Shown here one piece after another: positions 35,201 to 46,190 of a stretch of DNA of 64,000 bases (position 1 is its first letter; each line of letters opens with the position of its first letter). Source of the stretch: Corella eumyota. Taxonomy: Eukaryota; Chordata; Ascidiacea; Phlebobranchia; Corellidae. The notes under the pieces were generated by a model. It saw nothing but the letters and a program-made list of their open reading frames with translations, was not told the DNA's origin and did not search any database. The stretch covers positions 12,064,990 through 12,128,989 of the forward strand of contig OY720102.1 of the NCBI GenBank assembly GCA_963082875.1, given 5' to 3'. A program made the translations under genes and the position numbers.

Positions 35201-36419
35201 TTGCGTCAGGATTGCCTTTGGGTTGCCAAAGCGGGCGGCATCAGCATTTTTTTATACACCAATGGGATGCGGGGGTTTGGGTATAACATCAATCGCAACT
35301 GATGGCGACATCATGGCCACCACGCAGGCCTTTAAAATGCTGACCTCGCCCGATCCTGACGTGGCTGCCGTTGCACTTGCGCAGGTGAAATTGCTTTCTG
35401 GTAATCTGGCGCGATCTGCGGATGTGAACCTAGAGCAGTGTGCCTCTTTCCTGAGTGGGGGGCCTGTTTGCGGTAGATCTGACAAATCTGGTGCGGGCAT
35501 GGGTCGCGGCTTGTTTGCATATGTTCGCAAGGCGTCGCCCAGGCTTCGCACTAGATTTCTTGTCTCCGCTGACGGCCAGCTTTGCGTTGAGGTGAACGGG
35601 TCAAAATTAACAAACAAAAATAGAAAAATACTTACTCGTTCCCTTCACCAAGCCCAGAACACCCTCTGGAAAGAGCAGTGGGCGGCCCTTCCTGATGCTG
35701 GAAAGACCGTAACCGCCCACTCAGCATACTCCCACTCGAACCACTGGGTCAAAAATCCGGCATTACTTCCGACTCATGTATACTCATTCGGCATCAAGGC
35801 TCGCCAAAACCTTCTTCCAGTTAAAAAAGTGCGAGCTCGGTTTCACAAACCACCTGAGGGAATCAAATGCTGCCGCTGCGGACGTGAGGAGGAGACCCTC
35901 CCTCATGTCCTTAACAACTGCAAACCAGTCATGCCCGCTATCCGAGAAAGGCATGACTCCATCATGAGGGAGGTACTACGCCACATACCAGCTGGGAGGT
36001 TTTCCAAGATTTCGGTGGACGCTGTCTGTGAGGAGCACGCGGCGGTCTCTGGCAGCAATCTCCGGCCCGACCTGATATTAAGGGGGAGGGGCGGAATTGT
36101 TGTCGTTGACTTTGCCTGCCCTTTTGACAACGGACCCGATGCCCTTGCCGCAGCTAACGACCGGAAGCACGTCAAATATTCAAACCTTGTGCGCAACATC
36201 TCCATGGCTACCGGGCAGCCAGTCAAATTTCACTCCTTTATAATTGGGTCGCTCGGTAGTTACGCTCAGGGCAACAACTTGACCCTGAGCTCCATGGGGA
36301 TTTCCGGTCGGGAGCAAGCCGAAGTTGCGAAAAATGTATGCACTTTGGCTATCAAGGGTAGCCAACAAGTCTGGCAATCTTGGTGTCGGGGCATCTCCGA
36401 GGCAATAAACAGAAATTAA
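32262..36419 (+). CDS. LINE polyprotein: zinc fingers, reverse transcriptase, restriction-like endonuclease
   Basis: A 1,385-residue protein. I take the ATG at 32262 (AGATATGG, purine at -3, G at +4); the frame is open 45 nt further upstream, but only from a TTG. N-terminal CCHH/CCHC-like fingers lie at about 28-50, 64-86, 103-124, 173-199 and 210-234, probably target-DNA binding. A Ser/Pro-rich low-complexity linker spans about 235-420. RT runs about 585-875, with WRPISI at 660, WLDLKNAF near 729, GVRQGCPLS at 787 and catalytic YADD at 833-836. A CCHC knuckle (C-x2-C-x8-H-x4-C) is at 1203-1220. The restriction-like endonuclease has RPD at 1268-1270 and Asp 1283 (spacing D-x12-D), followed by KYSNL. 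The protein should nick U2 DNA and prime reverse transcription from the 3' UTR of its own RNA. No catalytic residue looks lost, so it may be active. Confidence 0.9.
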   Translation: MALPKPAGDANDRITVCYSGVGATRFACPVSSCAAPQTTLQSLKRHLTSCHGWKGCNVPVHAVCNKCKLTFTGPTLRSVQRHYSSCAAPLACSPQVPIKPFSCPTCASRWLTVKSARRHYHQAHPGAPSLPYSAFAPGSAGKSMLCQKQAVAGGEAIAAVRLTYGGINTSYACHYSDCVKHQNGFGRVRALVQHLKTVHNYKNVKLDVTCNRCHCMVDQGTSSILKAAQHWRSCGRNEDSPAPTRPQGAEGRGRISKITKINKFFSPLSSAPLQPSSSMLSPIEPHIILSPIPMQCSLTPSFMDSLSPNHMSLSPPKLQPLVLPPPSSPGKYLTPPPKLTYAQVVKLPLLSKSLPNMTFYNTNFPEDMYMNISSISSLNNSVTCQNSVVTVTSLQEAPLIPKPLENNAQTQITHQPIPLALPPVVQSVFGSAAECLAECGPALSDIILSCESSFDFVRFCTELEAWTQAVAGSVSRRKPAPRYNRGAKIRSVCNRVSGRRPKRKNGLREAFWRDQRGTVRKLTEGKGADLRCRIDLAILEERFSSDLKSAPGECNRLPPWMDAQLLNLRESSDAQGSDGGASISALEVESVLQTLNTASAPGSDRLSYGFWKRLDPKGKLLARLFETCRIARSVPEQWRSSSVTLIVKNAEGDLKDVSNWRPISICRTIYKIYAAVLARRLQRWAANCGALSSEQKGFRPMEGTFEHVFMLDAAQADSKASNQSLYTIWLDLKNAFGSIHHDCIPAVLNRFGAPRYLVEVITDIYSRNVCRIRGSSGVTGEIPVGRGVRQGCPLSGLIFDLVAEVLIRGVKSVGSAGYRFSSAPEVRPQILAYADDACLISSNRDQAQSQLQVCEEFAQWAALKFNPRKCRAMTWKLVGRRRVRDPDPFLLSGEEIRVLEPCEVYKYLGIRSGYGAGSRASECVLEDTLSRVEKLFRSKLTPHQKLLALKRFVLPRVGFTLRMRQFPKAKLHRFDQQVRHCVRIAFGLPKRAASAFFYTPMGCGGLGITSIATDGDIMATTQAFKMLTSPDPDVAAVALAQVKLLSGNLARSADVNLEQCASFLSGGPVCGRSDKSGAGMGRGLFAYVRKASPRLRTRFLVSADGQLCVEVNGSKLTNKNRKILTRSLHQAQNTLWKEQWAALPDAGKTVTAHSAYSHSNHWVKNPALLPTHVYSFGIKARQNLLPVKKVRARFHKPPEGIKCCRCGREEETLPHVLNNCKPVMPAIRERHDSIMREVLRHIPAGRFSKISVDAVCEEHAAVSGSNLRPDLILRGRGGIVVVDFACPFDNGPDALAAANDRKHVKYSNLVRNISMATGQPVKFHSFIIGSLGSYAQGNNLTLSSMGISGREQAEVAKNVCTLAIKGSQQVWQSWCRGISEAINRN

Positions 36420-36808
36420 TCGATCCTGTTTTACGTGGCCTTGCCCTTTGAACAATTTAAACAATCAATGTTTTTTTTCCTTTTGCTCACCTTAACAAGG
36501 ACAAGGCTACAACGCCTCGAAGAACTCAATGCGAGCAGCACCTTGCCGCACTTAACTTGTTAAACACTATGCAGATTTTTCTTTTAGTTTTTTGTTTTGT
36601 AATTTTATAACTGATCGCACTTATATCGCACTTTTTGTAATGTTTATTTCTTTTATTATATACTCGCAAAAATCCCTCAATTAAAAACCTAAATAATTTT
36701 ATCACCCCCAGTAGGGGAGGCCCTTTTACGAAAATAATTATTTTTCTCAGAAAAATTATTGTTGGCAAACTTCTTTTATTGCAAATAAAACGAAGGTTCA
36801 GTAAAAAG
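36420..36808 (+). other. 3' UTR of the LINE, copy 1
   Basis: A 389-bp non-coding tail. It has a T-run near 36470 that is longer in the second copy, a CCCCCAGTAGGGG hairpin near 36706, and an A/T hairpin (AATAATTATTTTT-CTC-AGAAAAATTATT) near 36735. It ends GTTCAGTAAAAAG at the U2 junction. By analogy with R2, this region should be what the RT recognises; that is inference. Confidence 0.7.
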
Positions 36809-37198
36809 TCTGTTCTTCTCAGTTGTAATACCTGGGACGCTAGGCATCGCCTAGCTCTTTGTATTATGCGGATTTTTGAATACAGAACGCGGAACTGAAG
36901 CTTGCTTCGTCCCGTTCACGGGTTGTCCTGGTATTGCACTACCTCCAGGCTCGGCCCACGATCCTGCTGCGGCAGGATTATCTATTATTACATCACTCTA
37001 TATATACATAGCTTTTGTCACATTTTCGTTGTTTTCTTAGTTAACTTTTATTACAAATTGGTTGAGTAAGCTTATTTAGCGCTTTCATATCGTCTTAGGC
37101 AAAAATTAAACTAAGATTGCATGCACCCTAAGGCGACCGGCATAACTTACCCAGGCAGCAACATGTCCACATTTTTGCACCGATTTAGTCTGCGACTT

Positions 37199-37882
37199 GA
37201 TTAAAAAAAACTCCGTTTCAAAAACGGGTAACTTACCTTATTCAAATAGAATGCCCGAACATGCCGGTCGACAAAACCAGTCTAAACGACCGAGCAAGGC
37301 GCTTGTCGCGTAAAGAATTTAAAGCGAAATGCAGGAGAAAACGACGCACGTTTTTACGACCACCTAACAGCACGGGCCATGCGCTTACAACGATCGCACA
37401 TTTCGCGATATTTTATGTACACGCACTTGCACCAATTTCTTATGCGACTAGTTTTGATTAAACAAAACTCCGTTTCAAGAACGGGTAACTTACCTTTTTC
37501 AATAAGAATGCCCGAACATGCCGGTCGACAAAACCAGTCTAAACGACCGAGCAAGGCGCTTGTCGCGTAAAAAATTTAAAGCGAAATGCAGGAGAAAACG
37601 ACGCACGTTTTTACGACCACCTAACAGCACGGGCTATGCGCTTACAACGATCGCACATTTCGCGATATTTTATGTACACGCACTTGTACCAATTTCTTAT
37701 GCGACTAGTTTTGATTAAAAAAAACTCCGTTTCAAGAACGGGTAACTTACCTTATTCAAATAGAATGCCCGAACATGCCGGGCGACAAAACCAGTCTAAA
37801 CGACCGAGCAAGGCGCTTGTCGCGTAAAGAATTTAAAGCGAAATGCAGGAGAAAACGACGCACTTTTTACGACCACCTAACA
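37199..37882 (+). repeat. 257-bp satellite array A10 (3 units)
   Basis: Unit order H-H-T. This is the shortest spacer in the window and more diverged: GATTAAACAAAAC, ACCTTTTTCAATAAG, GTAAAAAATTT, and a 2-bp loss in GCACTTTTTACG. Confidence 0.95.
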
Positions 37883-38212
37883 GTACGAACCATGCGCTTA
37901 CAAGGCTCGCCCATTTCGCGATTCAAATTTGCAAAGTAGAGCCAGACAACTTTATAATTAGCAACATTTGTGTTTAGTGTGTAAAAAGGCGTCGACACAA
38001 GCTAACGGCGGCCTCCTGTGGCGAACAGGTCGCCGTTAATTAATTACTGCGGCGATAATTAGGGTGGCTGTGAACAGATACCCCGCTTCGAAAAACCGTC
38101 AACCTGCACACGGGGTGCGAAGCAACTATTGGAATAAAATGAATTAGCCAATAGCGGCCGCGAACAGAATGACAGACCGCGCGAATTCGATCGGATTCCG
38201 CCAATTTTGGGC

Positions 38213-38403
38213 ATCGCTTCTCGGCCCCTAGGGCTAAGATCAAGTGTAGTATCTGTTCTTCTCAGTTGTAATACCTGGGACGCTAGGCATCGCCTAGCTC
38301 TTTGTATTATGCGGATTTTTGAATACAGAACGCGGAACTGAAGCTTGCTTCGTCCCGTTCACGGGTTGTCCTGGTATTGCACTACCTCCAGGCTCGGCCC
38401 ACG
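38213..38403 (+). ncRNA. U2 snRNA: U2 spliceosomal snRNA, copy 11 (full length)
   Basis: The RNA is complete, but its flanks belong to a distinct lineage: GTGTGTAAAAAGG, GCGAACAGG, CCTGCACACGG and CCAATTTTGG upstream, and CACATTCTCG and a T-rich CTTTTTTTAC downstream. The copy at 42992 shares them. Confidence 0.95.
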
Positions 38404-38641
38404 ATCCTGCTGCGGCAGGATTATCTATTATTACATCACTCTATATATACATAGCTTTTGTCACATTCTCGTTGTTTTCTTAGTTAACTTTTTTTACAAA
38501 TTGGTTGAGTAAGCTTATTTAGCGCTTTCATATCGTCTTAGGCAAAAATAAAACTAAGATTGCATGCACCCTAAGGCGACCGGCATAACTTACCCAGGCA
38601 GCAACATGTCCACATTTTTGCACCGATTTAGTCTGCGACTT

Positions 38642-41600
38642 GATTAAAAACAACTCCGTTTCAAAAACGGGTAACTTACCTTATTTAAATAGAATGCCCG
38701 AACATGCCGGTCGACAAAACCTGTCTAAACGACCGAGCAAGGCGCTTGTCGCGTAAAGAATTTAAAGCGAAATGCAGGAGAAAACGACGCACGTTTTTAC
38801 GACCACCTAACAGCACGGGCCATGCGCTTACAACGATCGCACATTTCGCGATATTTTATGTACGTGCACTTGTACCAATTCTTATGCGACTAGTTTTGAT
38901 TAAAAAAAACTCCGTTTCAAGAACGGGTAACTTACCTTATTCAAATAGAATGCCCGAACATGCCGGTCGACAAAACCAGTCTAAACGATCGAGCAAGGCG
39001 CTTGTCGCGTAAAGAATTTAAAGCGAAATGCAGGAGAAAACGACGCACGTTTTTACGACCCCCTAACAGCACAGGCCATGCGCTTACAACGATCGCACAT
39101 TTCGCAATATTTTATGTACACGCACTTGTACCAATTTCTTATGCGACTAGTTTTGATTAAAAAAAACTCCGTTTCAAGAACGGGTAACTTACCTTATTCA
39201 AATAGAATGCCCGAACATGCCGGTCGACAAAACCAGTCTAAACGACCGAGCAAGGCGCTTGTCGCGTAAAGAATTTAAAGCGAAATGCAAGAGAAAACGA
39301 CGCACGTTTTTACGACCACCTAACAGCACGGGCCATGCGCTTACAACGATCGCACATTTCGCGATATTTTATGTACACGCACTTGTACCAATTTCTTATG
39401 CGACTAGTTTTGATTAAAAAAAACTCCGTTTCAAGAACGGGTAACTTACCTTATTCAAATAGAATGCTCGAACATGACGGTCGACAAAACCAGTCTAAAC
39501 GACCGAGCAAGGCGCTTGTCGCGTAAAGAATTTAAAGCGAAATGCAGGAGAAAACGACGCACGTTTTTACGACCACCTAACAGCACGAGCTATGCGCTTA
39601 CAACGATCGCACATTTCGCGATATTTTATGTACACGCACTTGTACCAATTCTTTTGCGACTAGTTTTGATTAAAAAAAACTCCGTTTCAAGAACGGGTAA
39701 CTTACCTTATTCAAATAGAATGCCCGAACATGCCGGTCGACAAAACCAGTCTAAACGATCGAGCAAGGCGCTTGTCGCGTAAAGAATTTAAAGCGAAATG
39801 CAGGAGAAAACGACGCACGTTTTTACGACCCCCTAACAGCACAGGCCATGCGCTTACAACGATCGCACATTTCGCGATATTTTATGTACACGCACTTGTA
39901 CCAATTTCTTATGCGACTAGTTTTGATTAAAAAAAACTCCGTTTCAAGAACGGGTAACTTACCTTATTCAAATAGAATGCCCGAACATGCCGGTCGACAA
40001 AACCAGTCTAAACGACCGAGCAAGGCGCTTGTCGCGTAAAGAATTTAAAGCGAAATGCAGGAGAAAACGACGCACGTTTTTACGACCACCTAACAGCACG
40101 GGCCATGCGCTTACAACGATCGCACATTTCGCGATATTTTATGTACAGGCACTTAATCCAATTTCTTATGCGACTAGTTTTGATTAAAAAAAACTCCGTT
40201 TCAAGAACGGGTAACTTACCTTATTCAAATAGAATGCCCGAACATGCCGGTCGACAAAACCAGTCTAAACGACCGAGCAAGGCGCTTGTCGCGTAAAGAA
40301 TTTAAAGCGAAATGCAGGAGAAAACGACGCACGTTTTTACGACCACCTAACAGCACGGGCCATGCGCTTACAACGATCGCACATTTCGCGATATTTTATG
40401 TACACGCATTTGTACCAATTTCTTATGCGACTTGTTTTGGTTAAAAAAAAATCCGTTTCAAGAACGGGTAACTTACCTTATTCAAATAGAATGCCCGAAC
40501 AAGCCGGTCGACAAAACAGTCTAAACGACCGAGCAAGGCGCTTGTCGCGGAAAGGATTTTAATGCGAAATGCAGGAGAAAACGACGCACGTTTTTACGAC
40601 CACCTAACAGCACGGGCCATGCGCTTACAAGGATCGCACATTTCGCGATATTTTATGTACGTGCACTTGTACCAATTCTTATGCGACTAGTTTTGATTAA
40701 AAATAACTCCGTTTCAAGAACGGGTAACTTACCTTATTCAAATAGAATGCCCGAACATGCCGGTCGACAAAACCAGTCTAAACGACCGAGCAAGGCGCTT
40801 GTCGCGTAAAGAATTTAAAGCGAAATGCAGGAGAAAACGACGCACGTTTTTACGACCCCCTAACAGCACAGGCCATGCGCTTACAACGATCGCACATTTC
40901 GCGATATTTTATGTACACGCACTTGTACCAATTTCTTATGTGACTAGTTTTGATTAAAAAAACTCCGTTTCAAGAACGGGTAACTTACCTTATTCAAATA
41001 GAATGCCCGAACATGCCGGTCGACAAAACCAGTCTAAACGATCGAGCAAGGCGCTTGTCGCGTAAAGAATTTAAAGCGAAATGCAGGAGAAAACGACGCA
41101 CGTTTTTACGACCCCCTAACAGCACAGGCCATGCGCTTACAACGATCGCACATTTCGCGATATTTCATGTACACGCACTTGTACCAATTTCTTATGCGAC
41201 TAGTTTTGATTAAAAAAAACTCCGTTTCAAGAACGGGTAACTTACCTTATTCAAATAGAATGCCCGAACATGCCGGTCGACAAAACCAGTCTAAACGACC
41301 GAGCAAGGCGCTTGTCGCGTAAAGAATTTAAAGCGAAATGCAGGAGAAAACGACGCACGTTTTTACGACCACCTAACAGCACGGGCCATGCGCTTACAAC
41401 GATCGCACATTTCGCGATATTTTATGTACGTGCACTTGTACCAATTCTTATGCGACTAGTTTTGATTAAAAAAAACTCCGTTTCAAGAACGGGTAACTTA
41501 CCTTATTCAAATAGAATGCCCGAACATGCCGGTCGACAAAACCAGTCTAAACGACCGAGCAAGGCGCTTGTCGCGTAAAGAATTTAAAGCGAAATGCAGG

Positions 41601-42662
41601 AGAAAACGACGCACGTTTTTACGACCCCCTAACAGCACAGGCCATGCGCTTACAACGATCGCACATTTCGCGATATTTCATGTACACGCACTTGTACCAA
41701 TTTCTTATGCGACTAGTTTTGATTAAAAAAAACTCCGTTTCAAGAACGGGTAACTTACCTTATTCAAATAGAATGCCCGAACATGCCGGTCGACAAAACC
41801 AGTCTAAACGACCGAGCAAGGCGCTTGTCGCGTAAAGAATTTAAAGCGAAATGCAGGAGAAAACGACGCACGTTTTTACGACCACCTAACAGCACGGGCC
41901 ATGCGCTTACAACGATCGCACATTTCGCGATATTTTATGTACGTGCACTTGTACCAATTCTTATGCGACTAGTTTTGATTAAAAAAAACTCCGTTTCAAG
42001 AACGGGTAACTTACCTTATTCAAATAGAATGCCCGAACATGCCGGTCGACAAAACCAGTCTAAACGACCGAGCAAGGCGCTTGTCGCGTAAAGAATTTAA
42101 AGCGAAATGCAGGAGAAAACGACGCACGTTTTTACGATCCCCTAACAGCACAGGCCATGCGCTTACAACGATCGCACATTTCGCGATATTTTATGTACAC
42201 GCACTTGTACCAATTTCTTATGCGACTAGTTTTGATTAAAAAAAACTCCGTTTCAAGAACGGGTAACTTACCTTATTCAAATAGAATGCCCGAACATGAC
42301 GGTCGACAAAACCAGTCTAAACGACCGAGCAAGGCGCTTGTCGCGTAAAGAATTTAAAGCGAAATGCAGGAGAAAACGACGCACGTTTTTACGACCACCT
42401 AACAGCACGGCCCATGCGCTTACAACGATCGCACATTTCGCGATATTTTATGTACACGCACTTGTACCAATTTCTTATGCGACTAGTTTTGATTAAACAA
42501 AACTCCGTTTCAAGAACGGGTAACTTACCTTATTCAAATAGAATGCCCGAACATGCCGGTCGACAAAACCAGTCTAAACGACCGAGCAAGGCGCTTGTCG
42601 CGTAAAAAATTTAAAGCGAAATGCAGGAGAAAACGACGCACGTTTTTACGACCACCTAACAG
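38642..42662 (+). repeat. 257-bp satellite array A11 (16 units, the longest)
   Basis: Unit order about R-H-H-R-H-N-H-R-H-H-R-H-R-H-H-T; the fourth unit is a 256-bp form with CAATTCTTTTGCG. The units at 40500-40700 are the most decayed in the window, with small indels (GACAAAACAGTC, GGAAAGGATTTTAATGCG, AAAAATAACTCC). The repeating R-H alternation between 41270 and 42039 differs from the blocks in the other arrays. Confidence 0.93.
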
Positions 42663-42991
42663 TACGAACCATGCGCTTACAAGGCTCGCCCATTTCGCGA
42701 TTCAAATTTGCAAAGTAGAGCCAGGCAACTTTATAATTAGCAACATTTGTGTTTAGTGTGTAAAAAGGCGTCGACACAAGCTAACGGCGGCCTCCTGTGG
42801 CGAACAGGTCGCCGTTAATTAATTACTGCGGCGATAATTAGGGTGGCTGTGAACAGATACCCCGCTTCGAAAAACCGTCAACCTGCACACGGGGTGCGAA
42901 GCAACTATTGGAATAAAATGAATTAGCCAATAGCGGCCGCGAACAGAATGACAGACCGCGCGAATTCGATCGGATTCCGCCAATTTTGGGC

Positions 42992-43182
42992 ATCGCTTCT
43001 CGGCCCCTAGGGCTAAGATCAAGTGTAGTATCTGTTCTTCTCAGTTGTAATACCTGGGACGCTAGGCATCGCCTAGCTCTTTGTATTATGCGGATTTTTG
43101 AATACAGAACGCGGAACTGAAGTTTGCTTCGTCCCCTTCACGGGTTGTCCTGGTATTGCACTACCTCCAGGCTCGGCACACG
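42992..43182 (+). ncRNA. U2 snRNA: U2 spliceosomal snRNA, copy 12 (full length, three substitutions)
   Basis: GUAGUA and the Sm site are intact. Three changes lie in the 3' half: C to T at 43123 in the GAAGCTTGCTTC hairpin, G to C at 43136 which breaks a pair of the CCCG-TTCA-CGGG hairpin, and C to A at 43178 near the 3' end. Either a variant U2 or a copy starting to decay; expression cannot be judged from sequence. Confidence 0.88.
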
Positions 43183-43420
43183 ATCCTGCTGCGGCAGGAT
43201 TATCTATTATTACATCACTCTATATATACATAGCTTTTGTCACATTCTCGTTGTTTTCTTAGTTAACTTTTTTTACAAATTGGTTGAGTAAGCTTATTTA
43301 GCGCTTTCATATCGTCTTAGGCAAAAATAAAACTAAGATTGCATGCACCCTAAGGCGACCGGCATAACTTACCCAGGCAGCAACATGTCCACATTTTTGC
43401 ACCGATTTAGTCTGCGACTT

Positions 43421-44206
43421 GATTAAAAACAACTCCGTTTCAAAAACGGGTAACTTACCTTATTCAAATAGAATGCCCGAACATGCCGGTCGACAAAACC
43501 TGTCTAAACGACCGAGCAAGGCGCTTGTCGCGTAAAGAATTTAAAGCGAAATGCAGGAGAAAACGACGCACGTTTTTACGACCACCTAACAGCACGGGCC
43601 ATGCGCTTACAACGATCGCACATTTCGCGATATTTTATGTACGTGCACTTGTACCAATTCTTATGCGACTAGTTTTGATTAAAAAAAACTCCGTTTCAAG
43701 AACGGGTAACTTACCTTATTCAAATAGAATGCCCGAACATGCCGGTCGACAAAACCAGTCTAAACGATCGAGCAAGGCGCTTGTCGCGTAAAGAATTTAA
43801 AGCGAAATGCAGGAGAAAACGACGCACGTTTTTACGACCACCTAACAGCACGGGCCATGCGCTTACAACGATCGCACATTTCGCGATATTTTATGTACAC
43901 GCACTTGTACCAATTTCTTATGCGACTAGTTTTGATTAAAAAAAACTCCGTTTCAAGAACGGGTAACTTACCTTATTCAAATAGAATGCCCGAACATGCC
44001 GGTCGACAAAACCAGTCTAAACGACCGAGCAAGGCGCTTGTCGCGTAAAGAATTTAAAGCGAAATGCAGGAGAAAACGACGCACGTTTTTACGACCACCT
44101 AACAGCACGGGCCATGCGCTTACAACGATCGCACATTTCGCGATATTTTATGTACAGGCACTTAATCCAATTTCTTATGCGACTAGTTTTAATTAAAAAA
44201 AACTCC
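43421..44206 (+). repeat. 257-bp satellite array A12a (3 units, cut by a LINE)
   Basis: Unit order R-H-N. The N unit stops at AAAACTCC (44206), where the minus-strand LINE begins. The satellite resumes at 49949. Confidence 0.95.
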
Positions 44207-45162
44207 TTATTTTATTTTATTTGCATTAATTAAAATTAACACAAACAAAAAATATTGCGAGTACACAAAAAAAAATAACGATTCTGTTTAAAAAGGTAAG
44301 TTTTCATTAATTTTGTATATTAGTGGTAATTAAAGTTTTGATTGATATAAATACATTTATTAAAACTACAATTAAATTACGAAAAAAATTAGTTTAGAAA
44401 AGAAAAAAAAAACATTTATTTATTTTTAAGGATTTTTGAAAATTAATTTGTTTCTGTTGTCATTAAAGCTAGTTTGAAGAGCTGTTTAAGGAAAATTATG
44501 TGTATACAAAAATATACAACAATATTACGGTTTAAAACATACAATTACATTTAGTAAAAAAAGGACAAATTACAACGATAAATTAGTAAATATTTACAAT
44601 TTTAAATGGTTAATATGTACATCTAAATTATAAAGCAATTGAAAAGTATATATTCTTTAAGGAAGTTATGTTTATATAGAAGAAATACAGTACAAAATTA
44701 TAGTTTATAAATATACAAAAAATTATTTATTTGAGGATAATTTAATTATTTTGCCGCTAGTAGTGTACGAAACTTTATGTTGCCATGGCAAATAGCACAT
44801 GTTTAAAAAAAATTGTTTTTGGTTAAAAATTTGGTCAATTTTGAGTTTAAGAACTGGTTTTCATGTACTAAATATATTACTTAATGTTTATTAGTTGTAC
44901 TGTTATAATTATTGGTGTATTTTAGCAGTTTTAATAGATTGATTTGATAAATTTTAAATAATAATGTTATTTTAAATTTATTTAGTTGAAATTGGATTTT
45001 TTAAATTGTTTTACTTGGGGTTATAGAAAGGTATTATTGCTTATTAACAGTGATGACATGTTTTGGATTATATTTGGGTAGTTATTATGTATAAATTAAA
45101 AATTAATCTGTTTTAAGTGTTAAAATTTATTTTTGCAATTATTTTTAGGTCAGAGTAATTTC
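44207..45162 (-). other. 3' UTR of the L1/Tx1-type LINE
   Basis: About 950 bp of very AT-rich sequence between the end of ORF2 and the insertion point. There is no ORF of note and no tRNA- or snRNA-like sequence that I can see. It ends in a short AAATA repeat, not a pure poly(A). Confidence 0.7.
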
Positions 45163-46190
45163 TTAGGTAACTGCTGAGTTATGTTCAAATGATGTTATGC
45201 ATTCCGTGATGATGTGGGAATATAAGCTTTGATTTTTGCTGTTTTCAAGGGTGAGTTGGGAGTATAAAGTTTTTTTAATAGAGGATAGAATAGTTGGTAT
45301 AGAAAAGTTTAATTTTTCATGGCAAATTTGGTTTCTTTGTTTCCAGATTTTTTGATGTAAAATTGAAATAAGAAGAATATAGTGATCAAGATATAAGGGT
45401 GAGATTGAAGATGGTGGAACTAAATTTAAATGGTCGGAATTATCAAAAATATTGTGATCTTGGCCAGATAGAAAGGTAAATATGTTATTAGTTAAAGTAA
45501 GTAAAGGTTGGATTTGTTTACAAGCATGAAAAGTGTGAAGAGAAGTTTCGTACGCGGCTTTGTTGCAAAACAGGCAATGTGAGTTGTTGTCTAAATTAAA
45601 ATGCATGTATGTAGATTTGAGTGGTAATATGTTATGTATAAGCTTAAAGTTAAATGTTTTGGTGCTGTTTGTTAAAATTTTACTGTGTATATTTGACCAT
45701 GGAATTGTAGATTTGGTTGTGGGTGTTATAATTGTTTTATATAGTTTGTTTATGTTTCCTGATAGCAGTTGTTTTGAAGTTATGTTGTATTTGTTTATAA
45801 TTGTGATGTAATGTAAATAGTTTTTGTTTGTGTTGTCAATATGTGGTATTGTGTTAAGTGGTAAGATGTTGTGTAGTTTGGAAAGTGTGTGTCCTATGTG
45901 ATATTCTATGAGAGTGTCCTGTATGGTTGGTGGGCTTGCATTTAATCTGTATTTGGTGTGTGAAAAAAGTGGTCTTATGTAAAAAAAGGTCTGCGTATGT
46001 TTGTATGTCTGGAAATGAATAGCCTCCGAATGCCTGTGGTAGTGTCAGTGTTTTATATGTGATATTTGTGTGTGTTTTTCCTAGTGCATATGTAAGAAAT
46101 GTGTTGTTTATTTTTGATATGATATGTTGTGGTATAGGGTATGTGCTGGCCATTGCTCGAATGTGGGGCAGTAGTTTTGTTTTTGTTATA
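45163..46190 (-). pseudogene. ORF2 C-terminal part of the L1/Tx1-type LINE, out of frame with the main ORF
   Basis: Downstream of the 820-codon frame, ORF2-like sequence continues in other frames. First comes a stretch with FGGYSFPDIQTYADLF, a typical post-RT LINE motif. Then comes a stretch ending in a CCHC knuckle (C-x2-C-x9-H-x4-C, HCLFCNK ... HTFHAC) and WKQRNQICHEK. The frame changes fit one extra base in a T5 run near 46180 and one in an A7 run at 45981-45987 (+ strand). Total ORF2 would span about 3.35 kb, normal for L1/Tx1. The lesions are single homopolymer bases, so sequencing error is as likely as decay. Confidence 0.75.

Larger units (their letters stand above)
31030..36808 (+). 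mobile_element. Utopia-like U2-specific LINE, copy 1 (full length, intact ORF)
   Basis: A 5,779-bp non-LTR retrotransposon in the same orientation as U2: 5' UTR (31030-32261), one ORF (32262-36419) and 3' UTR (36420-36808), with no poly(A) tail. The 3' end (GTTCAGTAAAAAG) abuts TCTGTTCTTC of U2 exactly. RT plus a C-terminal restriction-like endonuclease and N-terminal zinc fingers place it with the R2-type site-specific elements. Insertion in U2 matches the Utopia family described by Kojima and Jurka; the name rests on target and domain order, not on a phylogeny. It differs from the second copy at about 17 positions by eye (about 0.3%), so both are young. Confidence 0.88.
31010..36960 (+). 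pseudogene. U2 snRNA copy 10, replaced in part by a Utopia-like LINE
   Basis: U2 nt 1-20 lie at 31010-31029 and nt 40-191 at 36809-36960. Nucleotides 21-39, including GUAGUA, are missing at the insertion. The U2 promoter flank is intact, so a transcript from the U2 start would enter the LINE after 20 nt. Confidence 0.95.

Noticed and set aside
35252-35617. Minus-strand frames of 60-121 codons opposite the Utopia-like ORF (also at 55737-56102)
   Set aside because: Shadows of the real ORF in a GC-richer coding region; no domain seen.
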